From assembly GCA_003220985.1 (NCBI GenBank), contig QHTY01000158.1, positions 4,827 to 19,813 on the forward strand: a stretch of 14,987 bases of DNA, written 5' to 3'. The position numbers were made by a program, and so were the translations under genes. Source of the DNA: Gemmatimonadota bacterium. Its GTDB lineage: Bacteria; Gemmatimonadota; Gemmatimonadetes; Gemmatimonadales; GWC2-71-9. Shown in pieces: positions 6,763 to 14,388 of the stretch. Every line of letters starts with the position of its first letter. The stretch's first letter is position 1. A model generated the notes under the pieces. That model worked only from the letters and a program-made list of their open reading frames with translations. It had not been told where the DNA came from and did not search any database.

Positions 6763-8058
6763 CGCAATCCACTCCGCCCTGCCGAAGCTCCCCGGCACCG
6801 CGGGAATCACCTTCATCAAAATGATGACGATGCTCACGACCGCGCCGGCCGCGGCGATCGTCGTCCCCCGTCGACTGGCGGCGCGACGCGCGAGCGCGAT
6901 GAACGCCAGGCATGCGGCGAGCCACCCGACAGCTCCAACACCTGCGCCAACCTCCGAGATCGGGACCAACACGGCATCGCCGATGAATGGACCGACCGCC
7001 GTGAGCACGGCGACCAGGGCGATCGCGAACGACGGAGTGCCGAAGCGTCGATTGACGGAGCCGAGCGCCTGATGGACGAGTTCCCGGCGCCCCAGCGCGT
7101 ACACGAGTCGTGTTGCCGCGACGAAATTGCCGTTGAAAACCTTGAGCAACGAAAGCAGGGCGCCCGCCAGCATCAGTCGAACGACCCACGGAGTCCCGAA
7201 CGCGCGGGCGAAGGCCGCGTCCGTGCCGAGATGTTCTGCGACCAAATCGGTCCAGGGATACACCCACGCCGCGACACCCACGACGAGCACGTAGAATAGG
7301 CCTCCCGCGACCACCGCGAGCGCGATCATGCGACTCAACAGCCGGGGATCGAGGCCCGGCCGCGCTTCCTCCGACGCTTTCGGAATCGACTCGAAGCCCG
7401 TCATGAAGTAAGGAACGATCTGCAGGACGAGCAGCACGGAGATGAGCGGGCCGGACGAGGCGAAGAGCGGTTTGAGATTGGCGGCACTGCCGCTGGCAAA
7501 CCCAAAAACCACGAACACGGCAAAACAGGCGAGGAGACCAAGTGTAGTGATGTCCTGGAAGCGGCCGCTCGTGCGAATGCCGCGATAGTTGATGAGGCCA
7601 ACGATTGCGGTGAGTCCGAGTCCTGCCACCAGCCGCGGCAGCGTAATTGCCTTGCCGGCGACGGCGTAGAGGATCATGTCGTTCATCGCCGGGAAAATGC
7701 GCGCGAGCAGATTGCCGATAGCGACCGCTTCCCACGGACAGACGATCGCGTAGGCGAGCACCATCATCCAACCGGCGGCAAAGCTCACGGTGCGTGGAAA
7801 CACGCGCTCGGTGTAGGCGATCTCAGCGCCGGCATCGGGTATCGCGCGGACCAGGCGGCCGTACGTCACCGCGATCGGCAGCAGCAGCAGCGCACCGCCG
7901 AGAAAGCCGAGCATCGCGCCGCCGGGACCGCCGCGACCCAGCCAGTCGTCCATGATGACCAACCAGCCAACGCCCACCATGCTGCCGAAACCGAATGCGA
8001 AGTACTCGAGGGCGCCGAGGCTTTGCCTCAGGGCAGAGCTAGTAGGTCGTGACTCCAA
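6709..8058 (-). CDS. APC superfamily amino acid permease
   Basis: This 449-residue integral membrane protein has about twelve hydrophobic helices across its full length and belongs to the amino acid-polyamine-organocation superfamily. The first helix has the unwound glycine motif GFGSMVGVGW, and the cytoplasmic loop motif FESIPKASEEARPGLDPR is typical of the family. It should move an amino acid or amine across the inner membrane; the substrate is not readable. The start is TTG at 8058, supported by AAGGA five bases upstream, and overlaps the lipoprotein gene by 20 bases. It is the last gene of the long operon starting at the thiolase, and its 3' end overlaps the DUF116 gene by 54 bases. A long arginine-rich frame over 6290-7771 is a shadow of this gene. 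Confidence 0.92.
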   Translation of the reverse strand: MESRPTSSALRQSLGALEYFAFGFGSMVGVGWLVIMDDWLGRGGPGGAMLGFLGGALLLLPIAVTYGRLVRAIPDAGAEIAYTERVFPRTVSFAAGWMMVLAYAIVCPWEAVAIGNLLARIFPAMNDMILYAVAGKAITLPRLVAGLGLTAIVGLINYRGIRTSGRFQDITTLGLLACFAVFVVFGFASGSAANLKPLFASSGPLISVLLVLQIVPYFMTGFESIPKASEEARPGLDPRLLSRMIALAVVAGGLFYVLVVGVAAWVYPWTDLVAEHLGTDAAFARAFGTPWVVRLMLAGALLSLLKVFNGNFVAATRLVYALGRRELVHQALGSVNRRFGTPSFAIALVAVLTAVGPFIGDAVLVPISEVGAGVGAVGWLAACLAFIALARRAASRRGTTIAAAGAVVSIVIILMKVIPAVPGSFGRAEWIALGGWGVLGLLLQRAKPD

Positions 8059-8494
8059 GCTTGTCCTTGAGCGCCGTCAGGAGCTGCTGGGCTCGCAGCT
8101 GACCCGGTGAGCCGGGCGGGGACGCGCGCTCGAGATCCCGCGTCGTGCGCGAGGGGTCCTCGATCGGCCGGTACACCGCCTCGATCGTCACGCGCGCCTT
8201 GCGCGGCACGTCGGGATCGGCCCACAGGCGCACGCGATGGGGCGGGGCGGGGGGGGCACCGGCGAACTCCGCGGTTTCGAGAAACGCGTCGCGGAGACTC
8301 ACGAAACGCACGCCGATGGTGTCGGCGCGGAGCAATGAATCGGCAAACTGGGTGACGCGTTCGGGCGGCGCGTTGATCACTGCGTGCAGCGCCTCAGGCA
8401 TCGGAGCAAACGCAGGACGGGTCGTGGTCGGTGTGCAGGCACCGAGCAGTAGGGCGAACGCCCACGCACCACGCACGACGCACGACGCACGCAT
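8039..8494 (-). CDS. Small predicted lipoprotein of unknown function
   Basis: I do not recognise this 151-residue protein. It starts with a short Arg-containing n-region and a hydrophobic stretch ending in a lipobox, LLGAC, with C20 as the lipidated residue. A Thr/Pro-rich segment follows, then a soluble domain of about 120 residues with alternating charged and hydrophobic segments. The ATG at 8494 overlaps the stop of the DUF2231 gene as TGATG; a TTG one codon upstream is also possible. The signal peptide is encoded across a 7-bp tandem repeat (8464-8491), and a run of eight G occurs on the plus strand at 8249-8256 within the PPAPP segment. Inferred location is the cell envelope, tethered to a membrane. 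Its place between a DUF2231 protein and the permease points to an envelope role, nothing more specific. Confidence 0.75.
   Translation of the reverse strand: MRASCVVRGAWAFALLLGACTPTTTRPAFAPMPEALHAVINAPPERVTQFADSLLRADTIGVRFVSLRDAFLETAEFAGAPPAPPHRVRLWADPDVPRKARVTIEAVYRPIEDPSRTTRDLERASPPGSPGQLRAQQLLTALKDKLGVTTY
8064..8068 (-). promoter_or_regulatory. Ribosome binding site for the TTG-start permease
   Basis: AAGGA sits five bases before TTG at 8058, within the 3' end of the lipoprotein gene. It decides the start, since no ATG or GTG precedes the first membrane helix in this frame. Confidence 0.55.
8464..8491. repeat. 7-bp tandem repeat, four copies
   Basis: Four consecutive units read ACGCACC, ACGCACG, ACGCACG, ACGCACG on the plus strand. 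They encode most of the signal peptide n-region of the lipoprotein. Because the unit is not a multiple of three, a change in copy number would shift the reading frame. Confidence 0.85.
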
Positions 8495-9021
8495 CAATGG
8501 CTGTGCGGTGGAGCCTTTACGGTGTCAGCCGGTGCTCCGTGCTCGTGCCCTGCTTCGCGATTCTCGATCTCCGCCTGGAGCTTTTGCGACGAAATGCCGG
8601 CTGCGTGGTCGAACACCAACCTGCCGCCAAGGATGCCGGTCCACACGAGTCCCGCCAGTCCCACCACACTCAGCATGCGGGTGAGCGCCAGCTCTTGCGC
8701 CGGCATCTGCAACCGGCGGATCAGTCGCCAGCCGAGCACCACGGTAAAGAGCGACATCGTGATCAGCGCTACGTTCTCATGCTTCTCCATGATTTCGTGG
8801 ATCGCCTCACCATGCTCGATCGAGCCGGACGCGATCTTGCCGGCGACCACAGCCGCCCACCCGCCGATGACGCCGGCCCACAGCGTCCAGATCGCGGCCC
8901 ACATCAGAGACTCGCGCTTCGTCGTGGCCGCCGCGAAATCGAACAGCACGGCCACGAGCAGGAGCGCGGCCGGGAGATCGTTGAGAACGGCATGCCAACG
9001 CGCGGCGTCGTAACCGAGCAT
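8494..9021 (-). CDS. DUF2231 family integral membrane protein
   Basis: This 175-residue protein has four predicted membrane helices (about 14-32, 39-61, 84-101, 116-137), an early histidine-proline region (RWHAVLNDLP) and the segment GILGGRLVFDHAAG, all typical of DUF2231. The tail is rich in His (HEHG ... PPHSH), which could bind a metal. The ATG at 9021 overlaps the TAA of the dehydrogenase gene by one base (TAATG), and its TGA overlaps the lipoprotein ATG. The frame stays open upstream to 9876, but that part is a shadow of the dehydrogenase gene. DUF2231 proteins are often linked to redox or heme-associated membrane functions, but no activity is established that I can apply here. Confidence 0.88.
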   Translation of the reverse strand: MLGYDAARWHAVLNDLPAALLLVAVLFDFAAATTKRESLMWAAIWTLWAGVIGGWAAVVAGKIASGSIEHGEAIHEIMEKHENVALITMSLFTVVLGWRLIRRLQMPAQELALTRMLSVVGLAGLVWTGILGGRLVFDHAAGISSQKLQAEIENREAGHEHGAPADTVKAPPHSH

Positions 9022-9908
9022 TACAGTCCTAGATTGTTGACGATGGGTGGGTTGGCCGAGTAGTCGTAAAACCCTTTGCCGCTTTTCCTGCCATGCATTC
9101 CCGCCAGCACCATGCGCTTGAGCAAGGGCGGCGGCGCATAACGCGCTTCCCGGTACTCCTGGAACATGATCTCCGCAATGTGGTGCGTCGTGTCGAGGCC
9201 GACGAAGTCGAGCAGCGTCAGCGGGCCCATAGGATAACTGCAGCCCAGCTGCATCGCCTTGTCGATGTCGGGCACGCTGCCGACGCCCCGCTCGACCGCC
9301 CGGATGGCGTCGAGCAAATAGGGGACGAGGAGCAGGTTGACGATGAAGCCGGAGGTGTCCTTGGCGGCGATCGGCTCTTTGCCGAGCGAGGCGGCGAAGG
9401 CGAAGGCGCGCTTGAACGTCTCCGCGGACGTCGTCACCGTGCGCACGACCTCCACCAGTGCCATGAGCGGCACCGGATTGAAGAAGTGCAGTCCCACGAA
9501 CCGATCCGCTCGCTTGGTCGCCCCGGCCAGTTCGGCGATCGTGAGACTGGAGGTGTTGGACGCGAAGATCGTCCCCTGGCCGCAGAGCGCGTCGAGCTCC
9601 TTGAAGAGCGCATTCTTCAGCGCTAGATCTTCGGTGATGGCTTCGATCACGATGTCGACCGATTTCAGATCCGCGACGGTCGTCGTAAAGCTCAAGCGCT
9701 TGAGCGTCGCGTCGCGGCCCTCGGCGGGGAGCTTGCCCTTCTCGACGAATTTGGCGAGCGACTTTTCGATGCCGGTCCGGCCGCGATCGAGGACCTCCTT
9801 CGACACATCGCGCACGATCGTGTCGTAGCCGGCGGTGGCGGCGACCTGAGCGATCCCGCTGCCCATCAGACCACACCCCAGCACCCCGACTCGTTTGATA
9901 TCGGCCAT
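9021..9908 (-). CDS. 3-hydroxyacyl/3-hydroxybutyryl-CoA dehydrogenase
   Basis: This 295-residue NAD(P)-dependent enzyme interconverts 3-hydroxyacyl-CoA and 3-oxoacyl-CoA. The Rossmann motif GCGLMG spans residues 11-16. The catalytic residues line up with those of the mammalian enzyme: S120 in SNTSS, H141 and E153 in LHFFNP ... VEVV, and N191 in FIVN. The C-terminal domain carries GPLTLLDFVGLD and GRKSGKGFYDY, as in stand-alone 3-hydroxybutyryl-CoA dehydrogenases (Hbd/PaaH type); no hydratase domain is present. ATG at 9908 is preferred; GTG immediately upstream at 9911 is equally close to an AGAGG element. It lies six bases after the unknown membrane gene, in an operon that also has a thiolase, so the two enzymes may make or break C4 or longer acyl-CoAs. 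No enoyl-CoA hydratase is in the window. Confidence 0.95.
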   Translation of the reverse strand: MADIKRVGVLGCGLMGSGIAQVAATAGYDTIVRDVSKEVLDRGRTGIEKSLAKFVEKGKLPAEGRDATLKRLSFTTTVADLKSVDIVIEAITEDLALKNALFKELDALCGQGTIFASNTSSLTIAELAGATKRADRFVGLHFFNPVPLMALVEVVRTVTTSAETFKRAFAFAASLGKEPIAAKDTSGFIVNLLLVPYLLDAIRAVERGVGSVPDIDKAMQLGCSYPMGPLTLLDFVGLDTTHHIAEIMFQEYREARYAPPPLLKRMVLAGMHGRKSGKGFYDYSANPPIVNNLGL

Positions 9909-9914
9909 CACCTC

Positions 9915-10763
9915 TTAGCCTCGTGCTTTTGGACGCGGATTCTCGAACGCCTTGCGAACCTCTTCGGCGATGCGGACGAGTGTGTCCGCGCCGGGCAGCG
10001 CGGCCGGACTCGACGCGGTGCGGATCTCGCCGCGCTCGAGCCGGTCGAGCACCTGCTCGAGCGCAATCTGGACGCGCTCATTCGCGGCGCGGTAGGTGCG
10101 CGCGATGAGGACACCGCCGAGCGTCAGGCCCACGGCGGGGACCAGCATGAGCGCTTGCGCGAGCGCGAGGGGCGGCGCGATGAGCGCGGTCGCTCCCGTC
10201 ATGCCCCACCCCAGGATTGTCAGCACGCTGGCGCCGGTGATCCGCTTCGTCCGCTGATCGCGGACGTCGGCCTCCAGCCGGACCAGACAAAACCCGGGTT
10301 CGAGCTGCACGACTTGTCCGGTGATCTCGGCCGCCCGAGCGAGCGAGTAGCGGCGGCCTCCGGCAAGCGCCCGCTGAATCGAGGCAAACGGGCCGGCCTT
10401 CGGCTCCCACGATGTCCGGTCGGCGTAGCGTCGCTTGGGTTGGAGCAGCTCCTCATCCGTCATCCAGCGGCTCAATGCGCGCTCGACTGCGGTCTGATCA
10501 CCCGGCACCACGCGATGCGCGACGATGGACCGCGGACCGGTGAGCCACGCCCATGTCCCGGTCGCGACTTCGGGCGCGGTCCGTGTCTGCTCTTCGAGCA
10601 TCGCCTGGCGGAGGTAGCGATCGGGAATGCCGACCTCCTTGCCGAGCGCCAGGACTTCATGCGTCGTAAGCCCCTCGCCGATGTCTCGTTCGCCGGCCTG
10701 CAGCTCGGCGGCGCGCTTGATGATCCGCTCCAGCGCGTCCCGGCTGATGAGATCCTTCCCCAT
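9915..10763 (-). CDS. Unknown two-TM membrane protein coupled to the slipin
   Basis: I do not recognise this 282-residue protein by family. The N-terminal 50 residues are a predicted helical segment (ERIIKRAAELQAGE ... EVLALGKEVGIPDRYLRQAMLEE) that resembles a small helical bundle. A soluble middle region follows. Two adjacent membrane helices form a hairpin (within SVLTILGWGMTGATALIAPPLALAQALMLVPAVGLTLGGVL, about 178-218), and the cytoplasmic tail is charged, with ERVQIALEQVLDRLERGE. The start ATG 10763 overlaps the slipin stop as TGATG, so the two are translationally coupled. Slipins are commonly paired with NfeD membrane proteins; none is here, and this protein occupies that position. An inferred role is a membrane partner or client of the slipin. 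Confidence 0.8.
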   Translation of the reverse strand: MGKDLISRDALERIIKRAAELQAGERDIGEGLTTHEVLALGKEVGIPDRYLRQAMLEEQTRTAPEVATGTWAWLTGPRSIVAHRVVPGDQTAVERALSRWMTDEELLQPKRRYADRTSWEPKAGPFASIQRALAGGRRYSLARAAEITGQVVQLEPGFCLVRLEADVRDQRTKRITGASVLTILGWGMTGATALIAPPLALAQALMLVPAVGLTLGGVLIARTYRAANERVQIALEQVLDRLERGEIRTASSPAALPGADTLVRIAEEVRKAFENPRPKARG

Positions 10764-11602
10764 CAGACTTTGGCCTTGCCAGTGTTCTGAACCGCCGGGA
10801 GACGCTCACCCGCTCCCGCGGCTCGTTCGGGCAGAGCCGCTGGGGGATTGCCAGCGGGAGCGAGCCGATCCATGAAGACTTTGAACAGATCGATGGGGAT
10901 CGGGAAGATCGTCGTCGAGTTGTTCTCGGAAGCGATCTCGTTGACCGTCTGCAGATAGCGCAGCTGAATCGCCGCAGGCTCCGCGCCGATGATGTGCGCC
11001 GCCTGCGCCAGCTTTTCGGATGCCTGCAGCTCGCCCTCGGCGTTGATGACCTTGGCGCGGCGTTCGCGTTCGGCCTCCGCCTGGCGCGCCATGGCGCGCT
11101 TCATCTCCGGCGGCAAGTCTACGTCCTTCACCTCGACCGCCGAGACCTCGATCCCCCACTCCTCCGTGCGCTGGTCGATGATCTGTCGCAGGATCGCGTT
11201 GACCTTGTCGCGGCTCGCAAGCAGCTCATCCATCTCAGTTTCGCCCAGCACTGAGCGCAGTGTCGTCTGGGCGAGCTGGCTGGTGGCGTAGAGGTAGTTC
11301 TCGACGCCCACCACCGCCTTGTCGGGCGTCTTCACGCGCATGTACAACACCGCGTTCACCTTGATCGAGATATTGTCGCGCGTAATCACGTCCTGCGGCG
11401 GGATGTCGATCGCCATCACGCGCAACGACACCTTTTGCATTTTGGCGAGCAAGGGCGGCAGGAATATCAGTCCCGGCCCCTTGGTCGGCCGCAGGTGGCC
11501 GAGCAGGAAGTAGACGCCGCGTTCGTACTCGCGCAGCACGCGCAGCCCCGCGAACAGATAGAGGGCGATCGCTCCGATCGCGGTGACGAGAATGTCGCTC
11601 AT
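10763..11602 (-). CDS. Slipin (stomatin-like SPFH protein)
   Basis: This 279-residue SPFH-domain protein has an N-terminal membrane helix (about 4-20, ILVTAIGAIALYLFAGL) followed by RVLREYERGVYFLLGHL, the classic start of the SPFH domain. Further slipin hallmarks are GPGLIFLPP, RDNISIKVNAVLYMRV, TTLRSVLGETEMDELLASRDKVN and WGIEVSAVEVKDVDLP. A charged helical region (KRAMARQAEAERERRAKVINAEGE) precedes the tail. Slipins oligomerise on membranes and are thought to organise membrane domains and regulate membrane proteases or channels. The start ATG 11602 overlaps the thiolase stop (ATGA), and its stop overlaps the next gene (TGATG). The C-terminal Pro/Ala-rich tail after about residue 250 is likely flexible. 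Confidence 0.95.
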   Translation of the reverse strand: MSDILVTAIGAIALYLFAGLRVLREYERGVYFLLGHLRPTKGPGLIFLPPLLAKMQKVSLRVMAIDIPPQDVITRDNISIKVNAVLYMRVKTPDKAVVGVENYLYATSQLAQTTLRSVLGETEMDELLASRDKVNAILRQIIDQRTEEWGIEVSAVEVKDVDLPPEMKRAMARQAEAERERRAKVINAEGELQASEKLAQAAHIIGAEPAAIQLRYLQTVNEIASENNSTTIFPIPIDLFKVFMDRLAPAGNPPAALPERAAGAGERLPAVQNTGKAKV

Positions 11603-12795
11603 AACGCCTCGACGATGACCGCCGCGCCCTGGCCGCCGCCAATGCAGGCGGAACCGAGCCCAAAGCGCTTCTGCTCACGCCGCAGCGCGTGCAGCAAGTG
11701 AACCGTGATTCGCGTGCCGGTCGCCGCGAGCGGATGCCCGATGGCGATTGCGCCGCCGCAGGCATTCGTGCGGTCGCGATCCAGCCCTAGCTCCCGCTCG
11801 ACCGCCAGATACTGCGGGGCGAACGCTTCGTTCACTTCGACGAGATCCATCTGCTCGAGTTTCATCCCGGCCTTCGCGAGCGCCTTGCGGGCGGCGGGGG
11901 CCGGCCCGATGCCCATGTGTTTCGGCTCGACGCCGGCGACGGCCCAGGCGACCAGGCGGCCGAGCGGCTTCAGGCCGTGCGCTTTCGCGTACTCCGCACT
12001 GGCAATCACCGTTGCGGCGCCACCATCCGAAATTCCCGACGCGTTCCCGGCGGTGACGAGACCGTCCTTCTTGAAGTAGGGCTTGAGGCCGCTGAGGATC
12101 TCGAGCGTGGTCTCGGGCCGCATGTGTTCGTCGGCGCGGAACTCCACTTCCTTCCCCTTCGCCTTGATCGTCACCGGTACGACTTCGTCCTGGAACGCGC
12201 AGGCATCCCACGCCTGTTTTGCCCGCTGCTGCGAGGCGACGGCGACTTCATCCACTTCCCGGCGCGTGAGCTTGTACTTCTCGGCGAGGCTTTCAGCGGT
12301 TTCGGCCATGGACAGGCCGCACTGCGGATCCTTCAGCGCTTCCCACAGCAGGTCTTCGAGCGGCGCCGGGCCAAGTCGCAGTCCCCACCGCGCGCCGCGA
12401 ACCACGTGCGGCGCCTGGCTCATCGATTCGGCGCCGCCTGCCAGCACCGCCTCGGCTTCACCCAGCAAAATGAGCTGCGCGCCCTGCGTAATCGCCTCGA
12501 AGCCCGAGCCACAGAGTCGATTCACCGTCACGGCGGGCGTCTCGATCGGGAGACCCGCCTTGAGTCCGACGTGGCGGGCCATGTATATGGCGTCGGCGGA
12601 CGTTTGCAGGGCATTGCCGAACACCGTATGTCCGAAATCGCTCGCTGGAACGCCGGAGCGCTGAATCGCCTGGCGAGCGGCGGCGACGCCCAAGTCGATG
12701 GCCGATAAGTCCTTCAAAGAGCCGCCGAACGAGCCGAATCCCGTCCGCACGCCGGACAGAAAGACGACGTCTTTACCGGCGCCCTGGGTTTTCAT
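11599..12795 (-). CDS. Acetyl-CoA acetyltransferase (thiolase)
   Basis: This 398-residue thiolase is full length for the family. The acyl-accepting nucleophile is C95 in VNRLCGSG. NEAF is at 322-325, H354 lies in AIGHPLAATG and the second catalytic cysteine is C384 in ACIGGGQG. It should condense or cleave acyl-CoAs, most likely acetyl-CoA to acetoacetyl-CoA. The start is ATG at 12795 with GGAG eight bases upstream. The frame continues open to 12963, but that extension overlaps the propeller gene and has no thiolase similarity. It is the first gene of the long minus-strand operon; its TGA overlaps the slipin ATG. Together with the 3-hydroxyacyl-CoA dehydrogenase three genes on, it could feed acyl-CoA degradation, polyhydroxybutyrate precursors or a butanoate route; no phaC or acyl-CoA dehydrogenase is visible. 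Confidence 0.96.
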   Translation of the reverse strand: MKTQGAGKDVVFLSGVRTGFGSFGGSLKDLSAIDLGVAAARQAIQRSGVPASDFGHTVFGNALQTSADAIYMARHVGLKAGLPIETPAVTVNRLCGSGFEAITQGAQLILLGEAEAVLAGGAESMSQAPHVVRGARWGLRLGPAPLEDLLWEALKDPQCGLSMAETAESLAEKYKLTRREVDEVAVASQQRAKQAWDACAFQDEVVPVTIKAKGKEVEFRADEHMRPETTLEILSGLKPYFKKDGLVTAGNASGISDGGAATVIASAEYAKAHGLKPLGRLVAWAVAGVEPKHMGIGPAPAARKALAKAGMKLEQMDLVEVNEAFAPQYLAVERELGLDRDRTNACGGAIAIGHPLAATGTRITVHLLHALRREQKRFGLGSACIGGGQGAAVIVEAL

Positions 12796-12872
12796 GAGAG
12801 CAACTCCATCATAAGTGGGCGGAATATGGGCCTGCCGCCGATGTGACGGTAGGTCGTGAAGCCGAAACACGA

Positions 12873-12903
12873 GCGGCGGACAGGATTGTTCCCCATCCGC
12901 CGC
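12873..12903 (-). terminator. Strong GC hairpin between the propeller gene and the thiolase operon
   Basis: Arms GCGGCGGA (12873-12880) and TCCGCCGC (12896-12903) form a perfect 8-bp stem with a 15-base loop. It begins 23 bases after the propeller gene stop on the minus strand. The downstream minus-strand flank (tcgtgtttc) is only weakly U-rich, so it may be a poor intrinsic terminator, an attenuator, or simply a 3'-end stabilising hairpin. It lies in the 130-base gap, the largest intergenic space in the window. Confidence 0.4.
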
Positions 12904-12925
12904 ATTTTCCATCGATGTCGACTCG

Positions 12926-14347
12926 TCAGCGCACGAGGTCGACCCACCCCGCTTCATTGGCAATGATCGCGACGCTCCCCGCAGTGTCGAATGCGATATG
13001 ACGGGGGAGACCTCCGGTCTCGAGCGTGCCTAGGAGGTTCAGCGTGTGCGCGTCGAGTATGGCGACTTGGCCGGCCGGTCGCAGGCTCACATACAAAACC
13101 GACTGATCTGGCGTGAGCGCGACTTCGTCGGCGGGAGTTTCGAGCATGCGTCTCTGGGCTTTCCCGTTCGGAAGGTGAATGAGGTCGAGCCATCCCGCTT
13201 CGTTGCCGCAGTACAGGCGCAGCCCGTCGCGCGAGACGGCCACACCCATAGGTGTGCCTCCCACGTCGTACCGACGAAGGAGCGATAGCGTGCGCGCGTC
13301 GAATTCGAGAATGACGCCTGCTTTCCACGTCGGGACGAACACACGGTTACCTGCCGGGTGGGCCGCGATCTCGGTGCAGACGAGCGGTAGGGTACTCGAG
13401 CGAACGATCCGCCCGCCGTTGTCGCTCAACGCGCAGGCGCAGAGTCGGTCGAGGTTGGTGGTCACGTAGAGCATTCGTTCGTCCGGGGACAATGCCGCCC
13501 CAAGAGCATTGCCCTCCATGGCGATCGAACCGATGCGGCGGCGACATACGAGATCCACAACCGCCACATCTCTCGTGAACTGATTGGTCACCCACGCACG
13601 CTCGCCCGACGACGCCAGGCTGACGCGCGTTGGCGCGACACCGACGCGAACGCTGCCGCTGCTCGCGAGCGACCGCAGCTCCAATCGCTCCAACACCGCC
13701 GCGTGGACCCGTGTTAACCAGGCAACGCCGCCCGGTCCGATAGCGACGTCGAACGGGTAGCCGGGGATCACTAACCGGGAGTCAAGCACGCCGCGGGGTT
13801 TGCCGGCCGCTTGCGTTGGCGGCTGCTTGAGGGGCCGCACCGGCTGAGTCACGATGTCGGCCGCTGCCCTGAGCAACGGCTGGAACGTGAGCTCGTGCAT
13901 GCCGCCCCGCCCGCCCCCCCCGCCCCCTGCGCTCCCTCCGCCCCCCGTCCAGGTCGTCTGGAACTGCAGGATCGCTGCCGCGATGCCGCCGCTCCGCACG
14001 TGCGACCACGGCTGGCGCATCAGGCGACGGACCAGGCGATAGCAGGTTGCCGGCTCGTGCCCGGACTGCCGCGCCAGGGACAACAACGATGCGCCGGTTT
14101 CCTCAGACTGGAGAATCCAATAGAAGAGCCGGGTCCAAGCCGCGAGCTCCTCCAACGGCGGCAGGCTGGCGCGACGCAACTTGCGGGCGACCTGATGACG
14201 CGTTCGCAGGCCGAGAAACCTGGCGACGTCATTGGCGGGGGGGAGCAGGCCGTTCCGAGCGGTGAGCACGTCGAGGACAGCCCGTGCTTCGCCGGACAAT
14301 GATGGCAGCGCAGCGCTCAATACTCTGGCCAGCGGAAGCGGCGGCAT
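12926..14347 (-). CDS. AraC-like HTH fused to seven-bladed YVTN/YncE-type beta-propeller
   Basis: This 473-residue two-part protein begins with about 130 residues that are helical and contain two HTH-like units: VARFLGLRTRHQVARKL at about 41-57, and SLLSLARQSGHEPATCYRLV at about 87-106, followed by the PWSHVRS element. The pair resembles a bipartite AraC-type DNA-binding domain. A glycine-rich linker (135-149) follows. From about 196 to the end come seven repeats of about 40 residues with the YVTN pattern, for example SPDERMLYVTTN, DGLRLYCGNEAGW, TPDQSVLYVSL and GSVAIIANEAGW. There is no signal peptide or membrane segment, so it should be cytoplasmic, unlike most YncE-type propellers, which are exported. 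It is inferred to be a one-component regulator whose propeller senses a ligand or protein. The start is ATG at 14347 with only a weak Shine-Dalgarno sequence. A C8 tract on the plus strand lies in the linker. Confidence 0.82.
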   Translation of the reverse strand: MPPLPLARVLSAALPSLSGEARAVLDVLTARNGLLPPANDVARFLGLRTRHQVARKLRRASLPPLEELAAWTRLFYWILQSEETGASLLSLARQSGHEPATCYRLVRRLMRQPWSHVRSGGIAAAILQFQTTWTGGGGSAGGGGGGRGGMHELTFQPLLRAAADIVTQPVRPLKQPPTQAAGKPRGVLDSRLVIPGYPFDVAIGPGGVAWLTRVHAAVLERLELRSLASSGSVRVGVAPTRVSLASSGERAWVTNQFTRDVAVVDLVCRRRIGSIAMEGNALGAALSPDERMLYVTTNLDRLCACALSDNGGRIVRSSTLPLVCTEIAAHPAGNRVFVPTWKAGVILEFDARTLSLLRRYDVGGTPMGVAVSRDGLRLYCGNEAGWLDLIHLPNGKAQRRMLETPADEVALTPDQSVLYVSLRPAGQVAILDAHTLNLLGTLETGGLPRHIAFDTAGSVAIIANEAGWVDLVR

Positions 14348-14388
14348 GTCGGACTCAACGCATGGTTGTGAACCGCGTCAACTAGGAG

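Noticed and set aside
6290..7771. 493-codon minus-strand open frame, Arg/Gly/Ser-rich
   Set aside because: It lies over the permease in another frame, has no recognisable domain and has the composition of a GC-rich shadow frame.
9022..9876. Upstream extension of the DUF2231 frame into a 460-codon protein
   Set aside because: The extension overlaps the dehydrogenase in another frame and is low-complexity; ATG at 9021 with TAATG overlap fits a normal DUF2231 length.
1..12795. Lysine fermentation pathway (kam/kdd/kce/kal)
   Set aside because: Only KamA is present; the thiolase and hydroxyacyl-CoA dehydrogenase are in a separate operon and no other kam-pathway gene is visible.
12809..12814. TATGAT as a -10 element before the thiolase
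   Set aside because: A start site from it would fall past the Shine-Dalgarno sequence and almost on the ATG, and no -35 partner is convincing.
12796..12963. N-terminal extension of the thiolase
   Set aside because: It overlaps the 3' end of the propeller gene and adds non-thiolase sequence; ATG at 12795 has a good Shine-Dalgarno sequence and gives the normal family length.
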